Shown here piece after piece: positions 1 through 6,179 of a stretch of 11,612 nucleotides of DNA (positions within the stretch are counted from its first letter, which is position 1; each line of letters starts with the position of its first letter). The notes below the pieces were generated by a model, which did not search any database, was not told where the DNA came from, and saw only the letters and a program-made list of their open reading frames with translations. Source of the DNA: JBLHUT01 sp047629975 (lineage in GTDB: Bacteria > Pseudomonadota > Alphaproteobacteria > Rhodobacterales > Rhodobacteraceae); NCBI GenBank assembly GCA_047629975.1, contig JBLHUT010000093.1:1-11612 (forward strand), in the 5' to 3' direction. Position numbers and translations under genes: made by a program.

Positions 1-1056
1 TTTCAGGAACAGGAACACCACAATGATAGCAAGGGCTGCCCCCTCATAAAGCGTTTCCATCGCACTTTGATAATTGCCGTTGGTATATTCGGTGGTATCC
101 TCGATCAGCGTCAGATTGATGTCGGGATACTGGGCCGTGATCTCGGCCAACTTGGCGCGCACCCCTTCGGAGACGGTAAGGTCGCTGGCCCCGCTGGCAC
201 GAAAAACACCGAATGCCACAACAGGTTGACCATCAAGCGTGGCATAGCTGCGGGTTTCGGACGGGCCGTCGATGACCTCGCCCAGATCCCCGATCCGCAC
301 GGTGCGGCCTCCGGAAATCGACAGCGGCGTGTTGGCAAGGTCGTCGATGCTTGCAGCCCCCCCCAAAGCCCGGATCGAGAATTCCTGTCCGCCGATATCG
401 CCACGCCCCCCGCCCAGATCGATGTTTGTCTGACTCAGTTGGCGGCTGACATCGGTGGCCGATACGCCAAAGGCCAGCAAACGGTCGCCATCAAGTTCGA
501 CCTTGATCTCGCGGTCCGCCCCGCCCAAACGGGTGATCCGTCCCAATCCCGACACGCCCTGAAGCTCGCGGGCCAGAACATCGTCGACGAAAAACGAAAG
601 ATCCTCGATGTTGCGGGTCGGGTCGGACACCGCAAAGGTCATGATCGCCTCTCCGGTTACATCCAGCCGCTGTACAATCGGCTCGGAGATCGCCTCTGGC
701 AAGGTGCCGCGCACGCGGGCCACCGCATCTTTGATGTCATTCAACGCGCGATCACTGTCGATGGACAGATCGAATTCGACGGTCGTCGAGGAATGGCTGT
801 CGGAGGCAACCGAGGTCATATGCCGGACGCCGGCCACGGCAGCAATCGCATCCTCGACCGGTTTTGTGACCTGCGACACCAACTCGGACGGCGCAGAGCC
901 CGCCTGGGAAATATCAACCGTGATGATCGGCACATCGATATTGGGAAACCGTGTCACGGGCAGCTGAAAGAACGCCACCATCCCGATGACACACAAAACC
1001 AGAAAACCCGCCAGCGACGGCACCGGATTGCGGATCGCCCATGTGGACATGTTCAT
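1..1056 (-). CDS. RND (HAE1-type) multidrug efflux permease, N-terminal part; runs off left edge
   Basis: Inner-membrane permease of a tripartite efflux pump, expected to use the proton gradient to expel hydrophobic or amphipathic compounds. Only the first 352 residues lie in the window, and the frame stays open to base 1. The start reads MNMSTWAIRNPVPSLAGF, followed by the first membrane helix (about residues 12-31) and the typical RND motif LPVTRFPNIDVPIITV. A periplasmic porter domain follows, with family-like stretches such as GVSGLGRI, VRIGDLGEV and TLDGQPVVAFGVF. The visible part ends inside the second membrane helix (LAIIVVFLFLK). The chosen ATG at 1056 has GGAG (1065-1068) at 8 bases' spacing, overlapping the end of the upstream adaptor gene. 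A second in-frame ATG lies two codons later. The tight coupling to a membrane fusion protein supports a pump. Substrate is unknown; no outer-membrane channel gene is in view. Confidence 0.93.
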   Translation of the reverse strand, partial: MNMSTWAIRNPVPSLAGFLVLCVIGMVAFFQLPVTRFPNIDVPIITVDISQAGSAPSELVSQVTKPVEDAIAAVAGVRHMTSVASDSHSSTTVEFDLSIDSDRALNDIKDAVARVRGTLPEAISEPIVQRLDVTGEAIMTFAVSDPTRNIEDLSFFVDDVLARELQGVSGLGRITRLGGADREIKVELDGDRLLAFGVSATDVSRQLSQTNIDLGGGRGDIGGQEFSIRALGGAASIDDLANTPLSISGGRTVRIGDLGEVIDGPSETRSYATLDGQPVVAFGVFRASGASDLTVSEGVRAKLAEITAQYPDINLTLIEDTTEYTNGNYQSAMETLYEGAALAIIVVFLFLK

Positions 1057-1061
1057 CGTCT

Positions 1062-2234
1062 TTACTCCGCTACACTTGATGGCACACGCAACGGCACCGG
1101 ATTCACAAGATCACCATCCCGAAAAAATTCGCCCGCCCGCGCGATGACCTGATCGCCCTGCGCCACACCGCCAAGCACCTCGCGCCGCCCGTCCGATAGA
1201 ATGCCGGTGCGCAGCGCGCGTTGCTCGACCCGCCCGTCGACAACCAACTTGGTAAAGGCTTGTGACCCGATCGACTGGATCGCACTGGCCGGAACGGTCA
1301 ACGCCTCGTACGCGTCGGTCACAACAACCGCGCGCGCAAACAGCCCGGTGCGCGTGTCACCCGGATTTTCAAAAGATATCCGCACGCTGCCCAATCGCGT
1401 CTGGGGGTCGACGAACGGAGAGATAAGCCGCACCCTGCCCTCGAGCGGCGCAAAACCGGTGATCTGCACAACGGCCGGATCGCCGATCGTGAGGCGCGCA
1501 AGATCACTTTCGACCACCCCTGCTTCCAGTTCGACCAGACTGTCGGCAATAATTCGGAACAAGGGTTGCCCCGCGTCGCCACTCAGCCCGCCCAATTGCG
1601 CATCGCGGGACAGAACCGTGCCCGCAACGGGTGTTACGATTTGCGTCCATGACAGGTTGAGACCCGCCAGATCGAGTGCTGCTTGGGCCTGTGCCACCTG
1701 CGCCTTTGCCAACAGCGTCCCCGCAACAGCCGAGCCGACCGTTGCATCCGCACTTCGGGCCTTTGCCGTTGCCTGATCCAGTGTCGCCTGAGCCACATCG
1801 CCGCGATTGCGCAGAATCCTGCTCCGCTCTAGATCCAGACCCGCTTGCGTCGCGGACACCCGCGCCGACACAAGCGCCCCGTTGGCTTGTGCAACGCCGG
1901 CACGCGCCGCCGCAAGGTTCGCGTTTGCCTGTTCAAGCTGCATGGAAAGCGTTGCATCGTTCAACCGCGCAAGGACTTGTTGTGCCGTGACCTTGTCTCC
2001 GACATCGACCAGCAGGGCGGTGATTTCGGGGCCCGAGACCCTAGAATGAATTAAAACCTCTTGCCGCGCCACAAGCGTCCCCGACACAAATGCCGTGCTC
2101 TTGATCGCGGTTTGCGTCACCGGCGTGACCTGAACATTCGGCAACGGGGCCCGCACCGGCTCTTGTGACAGCACTCCACTCACTGGCCAGACGGCACAGC
2201 CGAGCAAAACAACAACTTTAACAAAGGGCGTCAT
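1062..2234 (-). CDS. RND efflux pump periplasmic adaptor (membrane fusion protein, HlyD/AcrA family)
   Basis: Periplasmic adaptor linking the inner-membrane RND permease to an outer-membrane channel; 390 residues, a normal size for the family. The N-terminus (MTPFVKVVVLLGCAVWPVSG) is a signal peptide with a short basic n-region and a hydrophobic core; no convincing lipobox follows. A biotinyl-lipoyl-like half motif is seen near residues 59-92 (EVLIHSRVSGPE, then GDKVTAQQVLARL). A long Ala/Gln-rich coiled-coil hairpin spans about 95-190. The second lipoyl half is near 197-225 (TQIVTPVAGTVLSRD), followed by a beta-barrel with VELEAGVVESDLARL, and a membrane-proximal domain ending in VLGGVAQGDQVIARAGEF. 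The stop codon lies 5 bases before the permease ATG, so the two are cotranscribed. The Shine-Dalgarno upstream of the ATG at 2234 is weak (GTGAG). Family assignment is firm; substrate is unknown. Confidence 0.94.
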   Translation of the reverse strand: MTPFVKVVVLLGCAVWPVSGVLSQEPVRAPLPNVQVTPVTQTAIKSTAFVSGTLVARQEVLIHSRVSGPEITALLVDVGDKVTAQQVLARLNDATLSMQLEQANANLAAARAGVAQANGALVSARVSATQAGLDLERSRILRNRGDVAQATLDQATAKARSADATVGSAVAGTLLAKAQVAQAQAALDLAGLNLSWTQIVTPVAGTVLSRDAQLGGLSGDAGQPLFRIIADSLVELEAGVVESDLARLTIGDPAVVQITGFAPLEGRVRLISPFVDPQTRLGSVRISFENPGDTRTGLFARAVVVTDAYEALTVPASAIQSIGSQAFTKLVVDGRVEQRALRTGILSDGRREVLGGVAQGDQVIARAGEFFRDGDLVNPVPLRVPSSVAE

Positions 2235-2365
2235 GGGCGCTCACCGATATATTCAGGGGTGGGGAAATCGAAATGTTAACGCAAACACCCTCGGTCAAAA
2301 CCTGTCAGGAATCAACATAAAAGGCCAGCGCGCGACGCAAGGTCACTTCACAATACGCGCCGGTG
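2235..2365 (-). promoter_or_regulatory. Intergenic gap before the efflux genes; possible promoter, weak evidence
   Basis: This 131-base gap separates the aminotransferase stop from the efflux adaptor start and is the largest non-coding stretch in the window, so a promoter for the pump is plausible here. On the minus strand a TTGACC hexamer lies at 2293-2298 and an AT-rich TATATC at 2246-2251, but they are not correctly spaced relative to each other and no convincing -35/-10 pair is present. A run of four T's follows a GC-rich stretch around 2320-2335, but I could not draw a stable hairpin immediately before it, so a terminator for the enzyme operon is not claimed. The boundary is inferred mainly from gap length and the change of function. 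Confidence 0.25.
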
Positions 2366-3700
2366 TCACGCCCCCGCCTGTACCAGCGCCCGCTCGATGC
2401 CCGTCGCCAACTTGTCAACCAGCTCGTCGATCTGCGGCTCCTCGATGATAAACGGCGGCGCAAGCAGAACGTGATCGCCGGTTTGGCCATCAATGGTACC
2501 GCTCATCGGATAACAGATAAGCCCCGCATCAAACGCCGCCGCCTTGATCCTTGCCGCCAACTTGACGGACGGATCGAACGGCGCTTTCGTGCCGCGATCG
2601 TGCACCAGTTCAACCCCGACAAACAGACCCCGCCCGCGGATATCGCCAACATGCGGATGCTGGCCAAACCGTGTGCGCAGCGCGTTTTGCAGCGTGTCAC
2701 CCAGCGTCGCAACACGCCCCACAAGCCCACGGTCAAGCACCGCATTGACCACCGCCAGACCCGCAGCAGCAGCCGTTGGATGCCCGAGATAAGTATGACC
2801 GTGCTGGAAAAAACCCGACCCCTGCGCAATTGTGTCGTAAATCCGGCGGCTGCACATCATTGCACCAATCGGTTGATATCCGGCCCCCAAACCTTTGGCG
2901 ATACACAAAATATCAGGCGACACCCCGTCATGCTCACAGGCAAAAAGAGCCCCCGTCCGCCCCATGCCGCACATGACCTCGTCGAGGATCAGCAAGACCC
3001 CGTATTGGTCGCAAATCTCGCGGATGCGGCGGAAATATCCCGGTGCTGCGGTCAACGCCCCCGCCGTGGCACCGACAACCGGCTCTGCCATAAAGGCCAT
3101 CACATTTTCCGGCCCCACACGCAGCAATTCCGTCTCAAGCGCGTTTGCGGCTCTCAGGCCATACGCCTCCAGCGTTTCACCGTCTTCGCGCAGGCGGTAT
3201 TCATAGCACGGGTCGATATGGCTGACGTCGATCAGAAGCGGGCCGAATTGCGCCCTGCGCCATGCATTTCCCCCCGCTGAAAGCGCGCCGATCGTGTTGC
3301 CATGATAGCTTTGCTTGCGGGCGATGATCCGGCCCCGCGACGGCTCTCCCTTTTCGACGAAATATTGGCGCGCAAGTTTCATCGCAGCCTCTGTTGCCTC
3401 TGATCCGCCAGAGACAAGATACACACGGTCCAGATCTCCGGGCGCGTGGGCCACCAGAAGATCGGCCAGCGCCTCGGCCGGAGCAGAGGTGAAAAAACCG
3501 GTATGCGCATAAGCCAGCGTATCAAGCTGTGCCTTGACCGCGTCAATTACCGTCCGGTCACCGTGGCCAAGGCACGACACAGCCGCCCCCCCCGATCCGT
3601 CAAGGTACTGCTTGCCAGACGCATCCGTCAGGTAGCACCCCTGCCCTGAAACGGCCATCGGCGGCAGGTTTTTCATCGAACGTGGAAAAATGTGGGACAT
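2366..3700 (-). CDS. Class III (omega-type) pyridoxal phosphate aminotransferase
   Basis: PLP-dependent fold type I enzyme of aminotransferase class III, the group that moves amino groups from terminal amines or omega-amino acids to keto acids; cytosolic, 444 residues, a usual length. Visible landmarks are the phosphate-binding SGGSEATEAAMKLAR (97-111), SYHGNT (131-136), LLILDEVMCGMGRTG (236-250) with Asp240 for the pyridine nitrogen, CIAKGLGAGYQPIGA (266-280) with Lys269 as the Schiff-base lysine, HTYLGHPTA (302-310), and GDIRGRGLFVGVEL (352-365) with the conserved arginine. The frame is open upstream to 4000, but the start is set at the ATG at 3700: the protein begins there in family style, AAAGGA (3709-3714) sits 8 bases upstream, and the longer form would overlap the C45 gene. 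It is the last gene of the enzyme cassette, 17 bases after the C45 stop. A likely role is deaminating the amine made by the decarboxylase or its amide, but the substrate cannot be read from sequence. Confidence 0.93.
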   Translation of the reverse strand: MSHIFPRSMKNLPPMAVSGQGCYLTDASGKQYLDGSGGAAVSCLGHGDRTVIDAVKAQLDTLAYAHTGFFTSAPAEALADLLVAHAPGDLDRVYLVSGGSEATEAAMKLARQYFVEKGEPSRGRIIARKQSYHGNTIGALSAGGNAWRRAQFGPLLIDVSHIDPCYEYRLREDGETLEAYGLRAANALETELLRVGPENVMAFMAEPVVGATAGALTAAPGYFRRIREICDQYGVLLILDEVMCGMGRTGALFACEHDGVSPDILCIAKGLGAGYQPIGAMMCSRRIYDTIAQGSGFFQHGHTYLGHPTAAAAGLAVVNAVLDRGLVGRVATLGDTLQNALRTRFGQHPHVGDIRGRGLFVGVELVHDRGTKAPFDPSVKLAARIKAAAFDAGLICYPMSGTIDGQTGDHVLLAPPFIIEEPQIDELVDKLATGIERALVQAGA

Positions 3701-3708
3701 CGGTTTGG

Positions 3709-3714
3709 TCCTTT
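3709..3714 (-). promoter_or_regulatory. Ribosome binding site that fixes the aminotransferase start
   Basis: AAAGGA on the minus strand, 8 bases before the ATG at 3700 and within the 17-base gap after the C45 gene's TGA. It argues against the longer reading frame that extends to 4000. Confidence 0.75.
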
Positions 3715-3717
3715 GGG

Positions 3718-4689
3718 TCAGGCAGCACCGGGAATACGCACGTTGCGCGCCCCGTCTGAAAATTCGGTCAGCGACATGGGCCAGACGGTGCCCGGCCAGC
3801 GGATCTCCATCTCGCGTTTGCGGGGGCGGTAGACCGCGGTATAAAGCGTGCCGAAACCCGCCGAAAATGCCGTGGAGTACAATGGCGGCTTGAGAAACGC
3901 GCCGATGAATTTCTCTTCGGGATCGCGGTGCAGGGTCAGGCGTTGCAACAAGAAACGCTCGCGCTCGACTGTCGCGGTAAAACGGGCGTGACTGATCCAT
4001 TCAACCGCGTCCTGATGATTGGTGGCCACCGCGGCATGGGTCAGAACAGCCGGGCGATCAGGCGCCATCATCGCCGTCAGATAACGCCGTTTTTCATCCA
4101 GAACGGTCACATTATAGCTCATGTGGGTCGGAATGCGCGCCAGAACCTTGCCTGCCTCTTCGGCAGTGGTGCAGGTCTGCAAAACATAGCGCAAGATCAA
4201 CGGCACGCCAAAACCCTCGCCCACAACCCGCCGCCCCCCAAAGGTCAGCGATATCGCAAGCCCCGCATCGTTCATCCCGTCAACCAGCCCCCACAGCCCG
4301 TCCGAGGTGCCCATCACCCGACGTCCTTGCCAGTTGGTGTTCAGGATCAGACTGTCAAAGGCATTCGGATTGTAATCGTAATTACGCACCAGAACAGGCT
4401 CTTCGCCTGTCCAGATCGCTTGTGAACAGCCCGAAAGATAGGGCGGCGGAGAATAAAAGCTCAGAAAACGCGCCGCGTGATCGCCCCCCCCCGCCAGCTC
4501 GCACAACGTGTCGTAAAGCGGCACCATTTCAGGCATGTGCTGTTTTAGCGCGCGGCGACATTCAAGGAACGTCGGGCGTGCTGATTCACCTTCTTTGAGC
4601 CACCAACGCCGGTAGGCAGGCCAGTATTCGGCAAACAGCCCGGCCCATTTCGGGCCGGGCATATCTTCGGAGAGCGCACGCCACATCAT
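3718..4689 (-). CDS. C45-family Ntn-hydrolase / acyltransferase (isopenicillin-N acyltransferase-like)
   Basis: Member of the peptidase C45 / acyl-CoA:6-aminopenicillanate acyltransferase-like family. These enzymes cut their own chain to expose an N-terminal cysteine, then hydrolyse or transfer acyl groups on amides. The start is set at the ATG at 4689 (323 residues): the frame is open to 4800, but the longer part overlaps the ATP-grasp gene, and AAGG lies 12 bases upstream of this ATG. The probable nucleophile is Cys88 in YLSGCSQAIW; Asp105 in VLVRNYDYNP lies 17 residues further, close to the Cys103/Asp121 spacing of the fungal acyltransferase. VATNHQ resembles the family's conserved Asn motif, and GLWGLVDGMNDAGLAISL is typical of the family. 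Residues 1-87 would be the propeptide. No signal peptide is seen, so it is probably cytosolic. It sits 14 bases after the ATP-grasp stop, suggesting it acts on an amide formed or consumed by that ligase. Whether it is a hydrolase or a transferase is undecided. Confidence 0.88.
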   Translation of the reverse strand: MMWRALSEDMPGPKWAGLFAEYWPAYRRWWLKEGESARPTFLECRRALKQHMPEMVPLYDTLCELAGGGDHAARFLSFYSPPPYLSGCSQAIWTGEEPVLVRNYDYNPNAFDSLILNTNWQGRRVMGTSDGLWGLVDGMNDAGLAISLTFGGRRVVGEGFGVPLILRYVLQTCTTAEEAGKVLARIPTHMSYNVTVLDEKRRYLTAMMAPDRPAVLTHAAVATNHQDAVEWISHARFTATVERERFLLQRLTLHRDPEEKFIGAFLKPPLYSTAFSAGFGTLYTAVYRPRKREMEIRWPGTVWPMSLTEFSDGARNVRIPGAA

Positions 4690-4703
4690 GTCAGGGAAGA
4701 ACC

Positions 4704-6164
4704 TTACATGATCTTGAAGGCAGGATCCGCAAAGGCAGGCCCCGCTTCGGCAACAGGCAAAGGTTTGGCCGCGACAGTGCTTTTGATCCCGTGGATCCAC
4801 TTCCTGGCCCGCTCGTTCAGATCAAAGCTCTTGGTCATCGACCGCCCTCGTGTCACCAGAATTCCGATGTCCGCGCCCTCGTACCGGTAGTCGCCCGGTT
4901 GGAGAATGCGCAAAAAGAACGCTTCGTTCTCGGATTCAACGGCACGACGGTGATAATCGAACCGGTCATAAACGACACGACCGTCCTCCAGCATTTTGTA
5001 AATGCCGGTCTCGGGGGCTTCGGTACAGATATCGACCGAATCGTCCGTGTGCTTGATAACCATCTGCGACCAGCTGTCGATCATCGACGGATCAGCCCAG
5101 CGATTGTTCAACTCGTCCACATCAAGGTTGAACTTCTTTCTCGAGAATTCAAGCAGGTGGAACAGAAACAATGGTGCATCCGCATGGGCAAACGCGGCGT
5201 GATTGGTCATGGACGACGCACCGGTGATGCGCGGGTTCAACTCCCCCAACCAAAGATCACCGGTCTTTTTGTCGATCAGGAAATCAAGCTCGAAATACCC
5301 GCGATATCCCTCCTTGCGAAGTTGCTCACCGAATTTGAACGTCAGATCACGCGCTTTTTCGCGCACCTTTGGCGGGAATGCCGTCGAGAGGATCTCGTTG
5401 CCACACCAGCCCCCCCGATAAGGTGTCAATTCCTTGAAACCCACAAGCTCGGTCATCAACGGGCCAACGATTGTGCCTTCTTTGGTGGCACATGCCTCGA
5501 TTGCCGAGCCACGGCAATCAATCCGCTTCATGATCTTGATCTCGCCCTCGCCGATAATCTCGTGCTCGTGGCGGCGAAAGTCTGCTTCGGATTTGATGAA
5601 GAACGTGGTGTGGCCTGAATCCCCGAACGCCGACTGCAACACAAGGTCGTGGCCGATGCCCGCCTTTTCGCACGTCTCGCGCAGGTTTTCATAGCTCGTC
5701 ACCTCGGCCAGCGCATTGGGCACCGATGGCACGCCGGCTTTGTTGCCGATACGGACCGTTTCGATCTTGTTGTCCATCGAGGTGCGCAATTTGGCCTTTG
5801 GGAACCAGACATCGGCGCCCAGTTCTTTTGACAAACGCTCAGTTTCCTCGTCAAACATCAGGAACACAAACTTGGGCTTGCCGCCGCGACGCTTGATAAA
5901 GTCGATGACTTCCTTGTGCTGCAACAGATAGTTGTTGATGTCCTCGATCGACTGGAACTCTGCGTGCGGCTGCTCGGAGGGGCAGAACACGTTCGGGTGC
6001 TTGCCGCCATAACAGTCGATGTAGCAGATATATTTGAAGTTCTTCACCCATTCGTCCAGCCCCAGAAGATTGAAGTTGGTGGCCGAAATGAAGTAGATCG
6101 GGTCTTCGTTCCGGTGAAAGAACCGTCGGATCTCCGAGATATTCCTGAGTATTGTCGTCGACAT
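4704..6164 (-). CDS. ATP-grasp family ligase (probable carboxylate-amine ligase)
   Basis: ATP-grasp enzyme, expected to activate a carboxylate as an acyl-phosphate and join it to an amine. The 486-residue protein has an N-terminal pre-ATP-grasp region (about 1-125, with DPIYFISATNFNLLGLDEW), a start of the nucleotide-binding part at MDNKIETVRIGNKAGVPSVP (130-149), a glycine-rich loop SAFGDSGHTTFFI (178-190), and the metal-binding end GYFELDFLIDKKTGDLWLGE (289-308) continuing as LNPRITGASS, where Glu292/Asp294 and Glu308/Asn310 are the likely Mg ligands. A further ~145-residue C-terminal region has no function I recognise. Such proteins are easily labelled biotin carboxylase, but no biotinyl or carboxyltransferase partner is present here. 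ATG at 6164 has AGAGGA (6172-6177) at 7 bases' spacing and lies 15 bases after the decarboxylase stop. The amine partner is plausibly the decarboxylase product; that is inference. Confidence 0.9.
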   Translation of the reverse strand: MSTTILRNISEIRRFFHRNEDPIYFISATNFNLLGLDEWVKNFKYICYIDCYGGKHPNVFCPSEQPHAEFQSIEDINNYLLQHKEVIDFIKRRGGKPKFVFLMFDEETERLSKELGADVWFPKAKLRTSMDNKIETVRIGNKAGVPSVPNALAEVTSYENLRETCEKAGIGHDLVLQSAFGDSGHTTFFIKSEADFRRHEHEIIGEGEIKIMKRIDCRGSAIEACATKEGTIVGPLMTELVGFKELTPYRGGWCGNEILSTAFPPKVREKARDLTFKFGEQLRKEGYRGYFELDFLIDKKTGDLWLGELNPRITGASSMTNHAAFAHADAPLFLFHLLEFSRKKFNLDVDELNNRWADPSMIDSWSQMVIKHTDDSVDICTEAPETGIYKMLEDGRVVYDRFDYHRRAVESENEAFFLRILQPGDYRYEGADIGILVTRGRSMTKSFDLNERARKWIHGIKSTVAAKPLPVAEAGPAFADPAFKIM

Positions 6165-6179
6165 ATGTCTGTCCTCTGC

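Noticed and set aside
67..1152. Long plus-strand open frame opposite the RND permease and adaptor end
   Set aside because: Its translation is rich in Arg, His and Gly with no recognisable motif, while the opposite strand encodes an unmistakable RND permease. It is an antisense shadow typical of GC-rich DNA.
2363..3280. Plus-strand open frame of about 300 codons opposite the aminotransferase
   Set aside because: The minus strand carries all class III aminotransferase motifs; the plus-strand product is low-complexity and Arg-rich, with no family resemblance.
3701..4000. N-terminal extension of the aminotransferase to an upstream start at 4000
   Set aside because: It would overlap 283 bases of the C45 gene, its residues do not resemble the family, and a good AAAGGA site marks the ATG at 3700.
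4690..4800. N-terminal extension of the C45 gene into the ATP-grasp gene
   Set aside because: The extension is Cys-rich and family-unlike, and overlaps the end of the ATP-grasp gene. The ATG at 4689 lies 14 bases after that gene's stop with an AAGG upstream.
4791..5618. Plus-strand open frame of 275 codons opposite the ATP-grasp gene
   Set aside because: No recognisable domain, no good ribosome binding site, fully inside a well-supported gene on the other strand.
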